From Polaribacter atrinae (GTDB lineage: Bacteria > Bacteroidota > Bacteroidia > Flavobacteriales > Flavobacteriaceae): 64,000 nt of DNA. Positions 8,509 to 16,916 of the stretch are shown here, one piece after another (position 1 is the stretch's first letter; the number at the start of each line of letters is the position of its first letter). Below the pieces are notes generated by a model that worked only from the letters and a program-made list of their open reading frames with translations, ran no database searches and was not told the DNA's origin. The position numbers and the translations under genes are program-made. The stretch covers positions 2,044,501 through 2,108,500 of the forward strand of contig NZ_CP150660.1 of assembly GCF_038023995.1 (NCBI RefSeq), given 5' to 3'.

Positions 8509-11250
8509 ATGAAGAAAGTTCTTTTACTAACTTGCCTAATTTTTACCTGTATTACGTATTCACAAACTAAAAAATTTACAATTACCGGAACCATTAAATC
8601 CTTAGATGACAATGAATTATTAGAATCTGCAACAGTACATGCAGAACGATTAAAAGACAGTAGTATAATTGCTTATACAATTTCAAACTCTAAAGGATTC
8701 TTTAATGTTGAAGGAAATACAGCAGATACCAAAATAAAATTAGTAGTGTCATATATTGGTTATAAACCTTACACTAAAATAATAAGTGCAAAAAATCAAA
8801 ACGTTGGTCAATTAATTTTAGAGCCTGCTAACGTATTAGATGCAGTTGTTATTAGATCTACTGCTCCCATCACTATTAAAAAAGATACGGTAGAGTTTAA
8901 TGTAAAGTCTTTTAAAACTAAAAAGGACGCAAATGTAGAAGATTTACTAAAAAAACTACCGGGTGTAGAAGTAGATGATGAAGGAGGAATTACTGTAAAC
9001 GGAAAATCAGTAAATAAAATACTTGTAAATGGTAAACCATTCTTCGGGAATGACCCAACAATTACAACCAGAAATCTTACCAAAGATATTATAGAAAAAA
9101 TACAAATTTCAGATACAAAAACAAATGCACAGGCATTTGCTGGTGAAGATTCTGATGGAGAAAATAAAACAATAAATCTTACTATTAAAAAAGAAAATAA
9201 TAAAGGATATTTTGGTAAAACTGCTGCAGGAATTGGTACAGACGGAAGATATGAATATGCAGGTATGGCAACTCGTTTTAAAGGAAGTGAACGAATTGGT
9301 CTTTTAGCAGGTGGGAACAATGTAAATTCTCCTGGTTTTAGCTTTGGAAACCAACGTTTACAATTTGGAGGAAATAACAGAAGTTTTGGAGGTGGACAAG
9401 GTATTGTTACTTCTAACAATTATGGACTAAATTACATAAATGCTTTTGGAAAAATGTTTGAGATTTCTAGTGATTACTTCTATAAAACAAGTGATTCTGA
9501 CAATAAAAGTACCCTAAACAGAGAAACATTTTTAGCAGATGGTACAAGCTTTTCTACCAACTCTTACAACACTTCTTTTAACGAAAGTGATAGCCATGAG
9601 GCAAGTATAGATTTTGAAATTGAAATTGACAGTACTTTTAGAATTGATATTGAATCTGATTTTAATGCAGATCTAAATAAAAACACTTATACAAGTATTT
9701 CAGAGAGCTTTAATAATAGTAATACACTTACCAATGATTCTAACTCAACTTCTATAGCAGATTCAAATATTAAAAAGTTTGATAATGAGATAAACTTAAC
9801 CAAAATGTTTGGTAGTAGAGGTGCCTTTTTAAGAGTAGAGTTGACAGCAAATATAGATAAATCTGAAACAGAAGACTTGGTACAGTCTCAAACTAAAATT
9901 TATGGAGACAATCCTAATGAAATAGTTAGAGATCAATATTCTGATGGAAATACAGATAAAACAGAAATTGGTAGTGAGATTACGTATCGTTTTCCAATAC
10001 TATCAAAACTTTTATATTTTGATGTTAGCTATCAATACGCTAACACCAATACGGTAAAAAAGAGAAGTACGTTTAATTTTGATGATAATACAAACGATTA
10101 CACAGATTTCAGTAATTTATTAAGTACAGATTTCGAGTATCAAGATAACGTTAAAAAACCTCGTGCAAAGCTATCTTTCAGAAACGAGAAATGGTCTACT
10201 TCTGCAGACATAGCTTACTTAAATAGAACTTTAAAAAATACCGATTTTCTAAGACCAGAAACCAATTTAGAAAGAGAATTTAACAATCTAGAATATGGTT
10301 TAAATTTAAGGTATAGAAAAGATAGAACAACTAGTTATAGACTTAGGTATAATTTTAGAAACGGTACACCATCATTATCTCAATTACAACCATTTAGAGA
10401 CGAGTCTAACCCTTTAAATATTATAACGGGTAACCCAGAATTAGACCCAACTAAAACACATAGTATTCGTTTTGGTGTTTCTAATTTTAATTGGCAAGAT
10501 AGAACTGGTTTTTGGGCTTTTGGTAATGCTACTATAACAAATGATAGAGTGGTTGCAAATACAATAATAGAACCAAATACACTTATTAGAGAAACTTCTT
10601 ACGCAAACGTAGATGGCTTTTATAGCATACAAGGAGGTGGTAGTTATAGTATCACAAAAAAATGGGAAGATTTTGGTAGTTTAAAATCAGAATTAACAGT
10701 TTTTGGAAATCATAATAAAAATATTAACTTTAATAATGGAGTACAGTATTCTAGTAAAGCAACCTCAATTTCACCAAGAATTGGTTTTGATTTTATGTGG
10801 GATGATGTGTTTGAGATTAGACCTTCTTACTCAGTTTCTTTTAATAAAAACACCTATGATATAGACAGTTTTAGTGACAAAAATTTTACAAGTCATGATG
10901 TTTTAATAAGCACCTCTACCTTTCTACCTAAAAAATTAGAATGGAGAAATGATGCTAAGTTTAATTACAACCCAAATATTGCAGATGGATTTCAAAAAAG
11001 TGCTTGGTTCTGGAATACCACTTTACGTTATTCAATTTTAAAAGACCAAGGAGCAGTTGGAATAAAGATATATGATATTTTAAATCAAAATAGCAATGCA
11101 AGAAGGGTTGCTACAGAAGATTACATTCAAGATTCTTCTAGTACCGTACTAAAACAATATGCCATGTTAACTTTTACTTGGAAATTTAATAGTTTAGGTG
11201 GAGAAGGCAAAAAATTTGAACCTAGAAATAGACCAAGATATAGAGGATAG
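8509..11250 (+). CDS. Outer-membrane beta-barrel protein with carboxypeptidase-like N-terminal domain
   Basis: A 913-residue protein with a signal peptide (MKKVLLLTCLIFTCITYSQ), a carboxypeptidase-regulatory-like domain at about 25-95 (TGTIKSLDDNELLESATV), a TonB-plug-like segment (DLLKKLPGVEVDDEGGITVNG at about 145-165) and a long C-terminal region of alternating beta-strands. This is the outer membrane protein beta-barrel family of Bacteroidota, related to TonB-dependent receptors; the substrate is unknown. I start at ATG 8509, which gives a clean signal peptide, rather than the in-frame TTG at 8455. It stands alone, with no SusD-like partner. The C-terminus (RNRPRYRG) does not end in the usual aromatic residue of a classical TonB receptor. 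Confidence 0.88.
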   Translation: MKKVLLLTCLIFTCITYSQTKKFTITGTIKSLDDNELLESATVHAERLKDSSIIAYTISNSKGFFNVEGNTADTKIKLVVSYIGYKPYTKIISAKNQNVGQLILEPANVLDAVVIRSTAPITIKKDTVEFNVKSFKTKKDANVEDLLKKLPGVEVDDEGGITVNGKSVNKILVNGKPFFGNDPTITTRNLTKDIIEKIQISDTKTNAQAFAGEDSDGENKTINLTIKKENNKGYFGKTAAGIGTDGRYEYAGMATRFKGSERIGLLAGGNNVNSPGFSFGNQRLQFGGNNRSFGGGQGIVTSNNYGLNYINAFGKMFEISSDYFYKTSDSDNKSTLNRETFLADGTSFSTNSYNTSFNESDSHEASIDFEIEIDSTFRIDIESDFNADLNKNTYTSISESFNNSNTLTNDSNSTSIADSNIKKFDNEINLTKMFGSRGAFLRVELTANIDKSETEDLVQSQTKIYGDNPNEIVRDQYSDGNTDKTEIGSEITYRFPILSKLLYFDVSYQYANTNTVKKRSTFNFDDNTNDYTDFSNLLSTDFEYQDNVKKPRAKLSFRNEKWSTSADIAYLNRTLKNTDFLRPETNLEREFNNLEYGLNLRYRKDRTTSYRLRYNFRNGTPSLSQLQPFRDESNPLNIITGNPELDPTKTHSIRFGVSNFNWQDRTGFWAFGNATITNDRVVANTIIEPNTLIRETSYANVDGFYSIQGGGSYSITKKWEDFGSLKSELTVFGNHNKNINFNNGVQYSSKATSISPRIGFDFMWDDVFEIRPSYSVSFNKNTYDIDSFSDKNFTSHDVLISTSTFLPKKLEWRNDAKFNYNPNIADGFQKSAWFWNTTLRYSILKDQGAVGIKIYDILNQNSNARRVATEDYIQDSSSTVLKQYAMLTFTWKFNSLGGEGKKFEPRNRPRYRG

Positions 11251-11296
11251 ATTCTAATTTTTATCAACCAAAAAGGTTCGCAATAACTATGACACT

Positions 11297-11349
11297 AAAA
11301 ATACACATTGAAAAATAAATATGTAAGTTCTTTTTCAATGTGTATTTTT
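11297..11349. terminator. Long perfect hairpin between the barrel gene and yihY
   Basis: A perfect 19-bp inverted repeat (arms 11297-11315 and 11331-11349, 15-nt loop) has A-rich outer left and T-rich outer right ends, as in a bidirectional terminator. It ends only 7 bp before the ATG of the next gene, so it also forms part of that gene's leader. Confidence 0.75.
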
Positions 11350-11356
11350 GCTTTGT

Positions 11357-12250
11357 ATGACAAATAAAAAAGATAAAATTAAATTCAGACTAACACATTT
11401 ACCCGAATTATTAATAACAAGTGCAAAATCTTGGTTTAATGATGATCCTTTTAATAAAGCTGCAATTATTGCTTATTATGCAATACTATCTTTACCTGCG
11501 CTTATCATAATTATTTTTAACCTAGTTGGCTCTATTTGGGGGAAAGAAATTGTAGAAGGACAAATTTTAAATGAAATATCTAACGCAATTGGTGCCGAAA
11601 CAGCAAACACCATAAAACAAATGATGGTGAATGATGGTGGTGAAAAAACATCTTTTTTTACAACAATCATTGGTATTGCAACCTTAATATATGGTTCTAC
11701 TGGAGTCTTTTTTCAAATACAAAATATTCTAGATAGCATTTGGAATGCAAAACCTAGATTTAAAAATGGTGTTTTAGAAACTGTATTTGTAAGATTAAAA
11801 AGTTTTGGCTTTATCTTAATTATTGTTTTCTTACTACTAATTAGTCTCGTCTTAACTTCTCTTTTAAGCACTTTTGGCGAAAATTTAAAAAATATTTTTT
11901 CTAATGATTTAGTGAATTCTATTTTTACTTTGGATGTTTTTATTTCCTTAGCTTCTATTTATTTTGTTTTTGCAGCAATGTTTAAGATTTTACCAAATGC
12001 AAATGTACCATGGAGAGCTGTTAGAATTGGTGCTTTGTTAACCTCTATTCTATTTGTTGTTGGTAAATATTTACTTGCAATTTACTTTAGCGAACTAGAA
12101 CCAGGTTCTACTTATGGTGCCGCTGGTTCTATAATTTTAATAATGCTATGGGTTTCTTACACCAGTTTAATTTTATTTTACGGAGCACATTTTACAAGAG
12201 CGTATTCAAAAAAATATCTTCTAGAACAACCTAAAAAGATTGTAGAATAA
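11357..12250 (+). CDS. YihY/BrkB family inner-membrane protein
   Basis: A 297-residue polytopic membrane protein of the YihY/virulence factor BrkB family, for which no firm biochemical role is established. Family features seen: the N-terminal KSWFNDDPFNKAAIIAYYAILSLPALIIII segment, containing the conserved A-YY-LSL-P pattern; GATLIYGSTGVFFQIQ-like sequence after the first helix; and the late PNANVPWRAVRIGALLTSILF segment, followed by a helix ending GAHFTRAYSKKY. About six hydrophobic segments are visible. I use ATG 11357 (MTNKKDKIKF); the TTG at 11348 lies inside the preceding hairpin arm. It probably has its own promoter, because a strong hairpin separates it from the barrel gene. Confidence 0.9.
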   Translation: MTNKKDKIKFRLTHLPELLITSAKSWFNDDPFNKAAIIAYYAILSLPALIIIIFNLVGSIWGKEIVEGQILNEISNAIGAETANTIKQMMVNDGGEKTSFFTTIIGIATLIYGSTGVFFQIQNILDSIWNAKPRFKNGVLETVFVRLKSFGFILIIVFLLLISLVLTSLLSTFGENLKNIFSNDLVNSIFTLDVFISLASIYFVFAAMFKILPNANVPWRAVRIGALLTSILFVVGKYLLAIYFSELEPGSTYGAAGSIILIMLWVSYTSLILFYGAHFTRAYSKKYLLEQPKKIVE

Positions 12251-12266
12251 TAATCTACAATCTTTA
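12236..12266 (+). terminator. Terminator overlapping the yihY stop codon
   Basis: AAGATTGTAGA (12236-12246) pairs perfectly with TCTACAATCTT (12254-12264), and the yihY TAA sits in the loop. A short T-run follows. Confidence 0.65.
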
Positions 12267-12285
12267 ATTTCAAATAATTTAGTCT

Positions 12286-12325
12286 ACAAAAAAAAGCTAT
12301 CTAAAATAATTTCTAGATAGCTTTC
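12286..12325 (-). terminator. Terminator after the VOC gene
   Basis: AGCTATCTA (12295-12303) pairs with TAGATAGCT (12314-12322). The A-run at 12287-12295 gives a U-tract for minus-strand transcripts leaving the VOC gene, whose stop is at 12332. Confidence 0.7.
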
Positions 12326-12331
12326 TGTTTT

Positions 12332-12733
12332 TTAAGCTTTATAATTTAACATCCAATCGATGTTGTATTTATCAGTACATCTACCATAAATAGCGTTCCA
12401 AGAGGTTTCTTGTAATGGTGTGTGTACAATACCAGAGCTACTTAATTGATCAAAAACTTCTTTTAGCTCTTTTTCTGAATCAAAATCAACTGCTAAATGA
12501 ATATTGCTTCCACTTGTTAGAGGTGTATCTGGAGAAGCATCATACATCATGATATGAAAGTTTTTAGATTTTATCTCTAAATGTTGAATTTTTTCTAAAT
12601 AATGATCCGGAATATCAATTTTTGATTCTTTGTAAGTTGTTTTTTCTATAATTTTTCCTCCAAAAATTGAAGTATAAAAGTTTGCTGCTTGTTGACAATT
12701 TCCGTCAAATGATAAATATGGTCTAATTCTCAT
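12332..12733 (-). CDS. VOC family protein, PhnB-like
   Basis: A 133-residue single-domain protein of the vicinal oxygen chelate (glyoxalase/bleomycin resistance) fold. The PhnB-like subgroup is indicated by MRIRPYLSFDGNCQQAANFYTSIFGG at the start, by HIMMYDASP, and by the C-terminal ETSWNAIYGRCTDKYNIDWMLNY, which is typical of that subgroup. The specific reaction is unknown; members include small-molecule binding and dioxygenase-like proteins. It has its own terminator downstream. A TTTTGGTT / AACCAAAA dyad lies just upstream of the start at about 12738-12766. It is separate from the YgaP-like gene, whose stop is 162 bp upstream. Confidence 0.88.
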   Translation of the reverse strand: MRIRPYLSFDGNCQQAANFYTSIFGGKIIEKTTYKESKIDIPDHYLEKIQHLEIKSKNFHIMMYDASPDTPLTSGSNIHLAVDFDSEKELKEVFDQLSSSGIVHTPLQETSWNAIYGRCTDKYNIDWMLNYKA

Positions 12734-12895
12734 AATTTTTTGGTTTTATTATTATACTAACCAAAATTAACATTGTTATAAGTCCTATTTTAACTCTTAT
12801 AATTTAAAAAATGACTGATATGGTGTATAAACATCTTAGATCCATTTTTCGCATTTACTTTTATTATTTAGAAGTAAAATCCCCCTATAACAGGT

Positions 12896-13081
12896 CTATT
12901 TTTTAACACCTAATTTTATCAAAATAACTTCTAACAAACACCATTTTGTAAATGCAGACTGAATTAAATTCACGCCAATAAATACACCAAACCACAACCA
13001 ATTTATATTTACATAGTAGGTTAAAAAAATAGTTAACAACACCATAAACCCTACAATAACTCTAAAATATTTATTTAACAT
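12896..13081 (-). CDS. YgaP-like (DUF2892) small inner-membrane protein
   Basis: A 61-residue protein with two hydrophobic segments (about 6-22 and 27-45), matching the DUF2892/YgaP transmembrane domain: an N-terminal RVIVGFMVLLTIFLT helix, a WLWFGVFIGVNLIQSAFTKWCLLEVIL helix and a short basic tail. The Phe-Thr-x-Trp-Cys sequence near residue 48 is common in this family, which often occurs near rhodaneses and Crp/Fnr regulators. It is the last gene of the TolC-adaptor-RND-PII operon, 19 bp after the PII-like gene. By position I infer that it shares the Crp/Fnr-type promoter at 19379-19422, if transcription reads through the repeats between. Confidence 0.85.
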   Translation of the reverse strand: MLNKYFRVIVGFMVLLTIFLTYYVNINWLWFGVFIGVNLIQSAFTKWCLLEVILIKLGVKK

Positions 13082-13100
13082 TTTTACTCTTTTTTTAAGT

Positions 13101-13406
13101 TTATATAAATCTTTCTATTGGTAAAACAATCGCTTTTAAAGGATTGTTTGTCTTTAATTCTTTATTAAATTCTTCCATTAGTTTAAATAAATCATCAATC
13201 TTTTCTTTTTCTGTAAAAGAGAAAAACATTCTAGATTCATTGCCACTTTTTTCACCAGAAAACCAACTAGAAGCCATTAATAATTCAGGTGAATTTTTAT
13301 ACCCATCAATATCAGAACTACTAAAATTTTTAATATTTGCTTTTTTGAAGATTTTTAAAACTTCTTTTTGAAATTCTTCAACGGCTGTAACTAATACTAA
13401 TTTCAT
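13101..13406 (-). CDS. PII-like protein in the RND efflux operon
   Basis: A 101-residue protein without signal peptide. Its start (MKLVLVTAVEEFQKEVLKIFKKANIKNFS) resembles the beta-alpha-beta opening of PII/GlnK-fold proteins. A serine/glycine-rich middle (SWFSGEKSGNESRMFFSFTEKEKI) stands where PII carries its T-loop, and it ends KAIVLPIERFI. The uridylylation or ATP-binding residues of classical PII are not clear. PII-like proteins of the DUF3240 kind occur beside metal RND pumps, so this may sense a ligand for, or modulate, the pump encoded just upstream. That role is inference. It lies between the RND permease and the YgaP-like gene, with a 72-bp palindromic repeat separating it from the permease. 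Confidence 0.7.
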   Translation of the reverse strand: MKLVLVTAVEEFQKEVLKIFKKANIKNFSSSDIDGYKNSPELLMASSWFSGEKSGNESRMFFSFTEKEKIDDLFKLMEEFNKELKTNNPLKAIVLPIERFI

Positions 13407-13420
13407 AATTTTTTATTTTT

Positions 13421-13492
13421 ATGTCCGTTCTAGCGCAATTGAGAACTGTTTATAATTCTATACAAAGGTCTCCACTGCGCTAGACCAGACAT
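13421..13492. repeat. Imperfect palindromic repeat between the RND and PII-like genes
   Basis: ATGTCCGTTCTAGCGCAAT (13421-13439) and ACTGCGCTAGACCAGACAT (13474-13492) pair at 16 of 19 positions, with weaker pairing continuing inward (GAGAAC / GGTCTCC). The element starts in the 15-bp space before the PII ATG and ends one base from the RND stop. Its GC-richer sequence differs from the AT-rich surroundings. It resembles short dispersed repeats with a CTGCGCT core that I recall from other Flavobacteriaceae genomes. Confidence 0.65.
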
Positions 13493-13493
13493 A

Positions 13494-16400
13494 TTATTTA
13501 TAATTTTTCTTCTCTATCATATAATACACCAACGGCACAACCAACAACGTTAATACTGTAGAAACAATAGTTCCTCCCATTAATGAGATTGCTAATCCTT
13601 GAAAAATTGGATCAAACAGAATTACAAAGGCTCCAATAACTACCGTACCTGCAGTTAATAAAATTGGGGTTGTACGCACTGCTCCTGCTTCTATACAAGC
13701 TTGTTTTAAAGGAATACCTTCCGCTGTTCTTAAATTGATAAAATCAATAAGTAACACCGAGTTTCGTACCATAATTCCTGCCAAAGCAATCATGCCAATA
13801 AATGAGGTAGCTGTAAAAAATGCTCCCATAACCCAGTGTCCTAAAATAATTCCTATTAATGATAAGGGTACTGCAACCATCATTACAATTGGGGCTTTAA
13901 AGTTTTGAAACCAGCCAACAATTAAAATATAAATTAAAATTAATGCTCCTAAAAAAGCAATTCCTAAATCTCTAAAAACCTCTAAGGTAATTTGCCATTC
14001 TCCATCCCATTTTACAGTATAATTGTCTTCAAAATCTGGCTGACCTAAATACATTTCGTTTAATTGGTATCCTTTTGGCAACGAAATTTCTTTTAACTTT
14101 TCTTCCATCCCTAGAATAGCATACGCCGGACTTTCTAATTCCCCTGCCATATCTGCTAAAACATAAACAACTCTTTTTTGATTCTTTCTATAAATGCTTT
14201 TTGCAGCTATCGTTTCTGTAATTGTCACTAAATCTGCAATAGGAATTAAATTACCTTGTTTCGATTTTACTTTTAATTGAGAAATATCAGAAATCGTAGA
14301 CTTTTCTTTTTCATCTAAAGTCAATACCAAACCAACTTGATTCACCGCATCTTCATCATATAAATTTGTAATTGCACGGTTAGATAAAGCCAGATTCATT
14401 GTATATGCAATTTGCTGTGGTGCAACTCCATATAACATTGCTTTTTCTTTATTAATTTCAAACTGATATTCTGTTTGATCATCTTCTACCATCCAATCGA
14501 TATCCACCACATCGGCAGTATTTTTTAAGATATTTTGAACGCTATTGGCAATCTTAATCTGCTCATTATAATCTGGCCCGTAAACCTCTGCAACTATTGT
14601 AGATAATACTGGTGGTCCTGGTGGTACTTCTACCAACTTTACATTCGCATTATACTTTACTCCAATTTTCTGAATATCTGCACGCATTAATTTTGCAATT
14701 CCATGACTTTGAATACTTCGCTCGCCTTTATCAATTAAATTCACTTGAATATCTGCCATATTAGATCCACCACGTAAATCGTAATGACGTACCAAACCGT
14801 TAAAAGTAATGGGTGCAGAAGTACCCACGTAATTCTGATAATTTACCACTTCTGGTCGGGTAGCTAAATATTGAGAAATTTCTTGCGCTACAACCCCGGT
14901 TCTTTCTAGCGTTGTACCTTCTGGCATATCAATTACCACTTGAAACTCATTTTTGTTATCAAAAGGCAACATTTTTACCGCAACAGAATTGGTAAAAAAC
15001 AACACCATTGTTGCCATTAACACTAAAAATGTTCCTCCTAAAAACACCCAACGTTTTGTTTTACTTTCTAATAATGGACCTTCAAACTTGTTGTAAATCC
15101 TATAAATTAAAGTTTCTTCTAAGGATTTCTCCAATTTTTCTGGTTGTCCTTTTTTATCTTTTTCTCTCAAGAAAATCAACCCTAAATAAGGTGTAACTGT
15201 TAAGGCAACAAACAAAGACAAAATCATTGCAATAGATGCTCCTATTGGCATTGGTGCCATATAAGGCCCCATTAATCCTGACACAAAAGCCATTGGTAAA
15301 ACCGACGCAATTACAGTAAATGTTGCCAAAATTGTGGGGTTTCCAACTTCATTAATTGCATACAAAGCAGCTTGTTTAAAAGGCAAGCGTTTCATTTTAA
15401 AATGTCGATGCATATTTTCTGCAATAATAATGGAGTCATCCACCACAATACCCGTTACAAAAACCAAAGCGAATAATGTAATTCTATTTAAGGTATAATC
15501 CATTAAATAGTAGCTCAACAACGTTAATGCAAATGTAATTGGAACGGACAAAAACACCACCAATCCACCACGCCAACCCATTGCCAACATTACAACTAAT
15601 GTTACTGCAATGATAGATCCCATAAGGTGTAACAACAATTCCGATACTTTATCAGAAGCTGTTTCTCCATAATTTCTGGTAATTTCTACGTGTACATCAT
15701 CCGGAATTAAAGTTGCACGTAAATGGTCTACTTTATCAATAATAACTTCAGATATTTTCATTGCATCTGCACCTTTTCGTTTCGCAACAGAAATAGTTAC
15801 AGCTGGATAATCTGATTTATATTCCGAAGATTTTACACTTCCTTTCCCAAAACCTAAACTCACATAATTTTGTGGAACTTCTGGTCCGTCAATAATATTT
15901 GCAATTTGCTTTAAATAAATAGGCTGATTTTGTTGCACACCAACCACCAAATTTTCTACATCTGTAACAGTTTCTAAAAATTTACCAGTATTTATTAAAA
16001 ATTCTGTGTCATTTTTATCAAAACTACCAGCACTTAATTGGCTATTATTTGCCTTAATCATTTCAGAGACCGACAAGAAATCCAATCCGCTTGCAGCTAA
16101 TTTGTCTTTATCTAAAACCACACGCAATTGACGCTCTCTACCTCCAATTTTATGGGTAATAGCAACATCGTTTACCTTTTTAATTTCAGACTCTAACTCC
16201 TGCGCCATCTGACTTAATTGAAAATCGTCATAATGCTCACTCCACAGCGTTAAGCCCAACATTGGCACATCATCAATAGCACGCGTTTTCACCAACGGAA
16301 ACGTAACACCTGCAGGCATTTGGTCCATGTGTTTGTTAATTTCATTGTATAATTTTACAAAAGAACGCTCAATATCTTCACCTACATAAAACTGTACAAT

Positions 16401-16688
16401 AACCATACCTTGCTCCTTCATAGACGTAGAATACACATATTCTACACCTTTAATATTCGAAATTAATTGCTCTAATGGCTTAATCACACGCGACTCTACT
16501 TCTGTAGGACTTGCTCCAGGATATCCAACAAAAATATCTGCCATTGGCACGTCTATTTGTGGCTCTTCTTCACGCGGAATCAAGTACGAACTATACACAC
16601 CAATTACCATAAATACAATCATTAACAATACTGTTAATTTAGATTGCATAAAGACTTTGGCAATTTTTCCTGCGATACCTTCTTTCAT
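13494..16688 (-). CDS. Efflux RND transporter permease subunit (first system)
   Basis: A 1,064-residue inner-membrane proton-driven pump of the AcrB/RND superfamily. Seen: an N-terminal helix (about 15-35), the GYPGASPTEVESRVIKPLE porter segment, a central helix bundle with the proton-relay Asp pair Asp417-Asp418 (TGIVVDDSIIIAEN), a second periplasmic half and a terminal bundle (SVLLIDFINLRTAEG, then GTIVSTVLTLLVVPLVYY). The Asp-Asp pair fits the hydrophobe/amphiphile efflux type better than the heavy-metal type; the substrate is unknown. The gene lies between its adaptor (16917) and a PII-like protein (13406). A REP-like repeat in the 228-bp gap upstream and a palindrome downstream could modulate relative expression within the operon. 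Confidence 0.95.
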   Translation of the reverse strand: MKEGIAGKIAKVFMQSKLTVLLMIVFMVIGVYSSYLIPREEEPQIDVPMADIFVGYPGASPTEVESRVIKPLEQLISNIKGVEYVYSTSMKEQGMVIVQFYVGEDIERSFVKLYNEINKHMDQMPAGVTFPLVKTRAIDDVPMLGLTLWSEHYDDFQLSQMAQELESEIKKVNDVAITHKIGGRERQLRVVLDKDKLAASGLDFLSVSEMIKANNSQLSAGSFDKNDTEFLINTGKFLETVTDVENLVVGVQQNQPIYLKQIANIIDGPEVPQNYVSLGFGKGSVKSSEYKSDYPAVTISVAKRKGADAMKISEVIIDKVDHLRATLIPDDVHVEITRNYGETASDKVSELLLHLMGSIIAVTLVVMLAMGWRGGLVVFLSVPITFALTLLSYYLMDYTLNRITLFALVFVTGIVVDDSIIIAENMHRHFKMKRLPFKQAALYAINEVGNPTILATFTVIASVLPMAFVSGLMGPYMAPMPIGASIAMILSLFVALTVTPYLGLIFLREKDKKGQPEKLEKSLEETLIYRIYNKFEGPLLESKTKRWVFLGGTFLVLMATMVLFFTNSVAVKMLPFDNKNEFQVVIDMPEGTTLERTGVVAQEISQYLATRPEVVNYQNYVGTSAPITFNGLVRHYDLRGGSNMADIQVNLIDKGERSIQSHGIAKLMRADIQKIGVKYNANVKLVEVPPGPPVLSTIVAEVYGPDYNEQIKIANSVQNILKNTADVVDIDWMVEDDQTEYQFEINKEKAMLYGVAPQQIAYTMNLALSNRAITNLYDEDAVNQVGLVLTLDEKEKSTISDISQLKVKSKQGNLIPIADLVTITETIAAKSIYRKNQKRVVYVLADMAGELESPAYAILGMEEKLKEISLPKGYQLNEMYLGQPDFEDNYTVKWDGEWQITLEVFRDLGIAFLGALILIYILIVGWFQNFKAPIVMMVAVPLSLIGIILGHWVMGAFFTATSFIGMIALAGIMVRNSVLLIDFINLRTAEGIPLKQACIEAGAVRTTPILLTAGTVVIGAFVILFDPIFQGLAISLMGGTIVSTVLTLLVVPLVYYMIEKKNYK

Positions 16689-16800
16689 AATTATTATTTT
16701 TATTACAACCTCAAAGGAGGTGATTTTTATTTTTTGGGCGTTTTAACAGGCTATACACTGTATCTTTTTTACTTGTCCTTACTAAGTACATTTTTTATTT

Positions 16801-16861
16801 GCTGTGGCAATCTCTTAATCGATTGGGAGATTACCACGTCGTTGCACTCCTCGTAATGACA
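16801..16861. repeat. REP-like palindromic repeat in the adaptor-RND gap
   Basis: TGGCAATCTC (from 16804) pairs with GGGAGATTACCA around a CGATT loop, followed by CGTCGTTGCACTCCTCGTAATGAC. Read on the minus strand it begins GTCATTACGAGGAGTGCAAC and continues GACGTGGTAATCTC. This matches a GTCATTGCGAGGA...GACGTGGCAATCTC repeat family that I recall as dispersed in many bacterial genomes. GC content is clearly above the surrounding sequence. Confidence 0.75.
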
Positions 16862-16916
16862 GCTTATTTATTAAGTAAAAAAGGATGTCGTTTCTATCCT
16901 TAACGCAACTTATTAG

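Noticed and set aside
8808..9419. A 203-codon minus-strand frame opposite the outer-membrane barrel gene.
   Set aside because: Shadow frame; no domain, and the plus-strand gene has a clear signal peptide and domains.
16706..16722. On the minus strand, the RND leader contains ATCACCTCCTTT, like the 3' tail of 16S rRNA (anti-Shine-Dalgarno).
   Set aside because: One short match with a local CCTC/GAGG hairpin. There is no evidence for ribosome mimicry, and coincidence is adequate.
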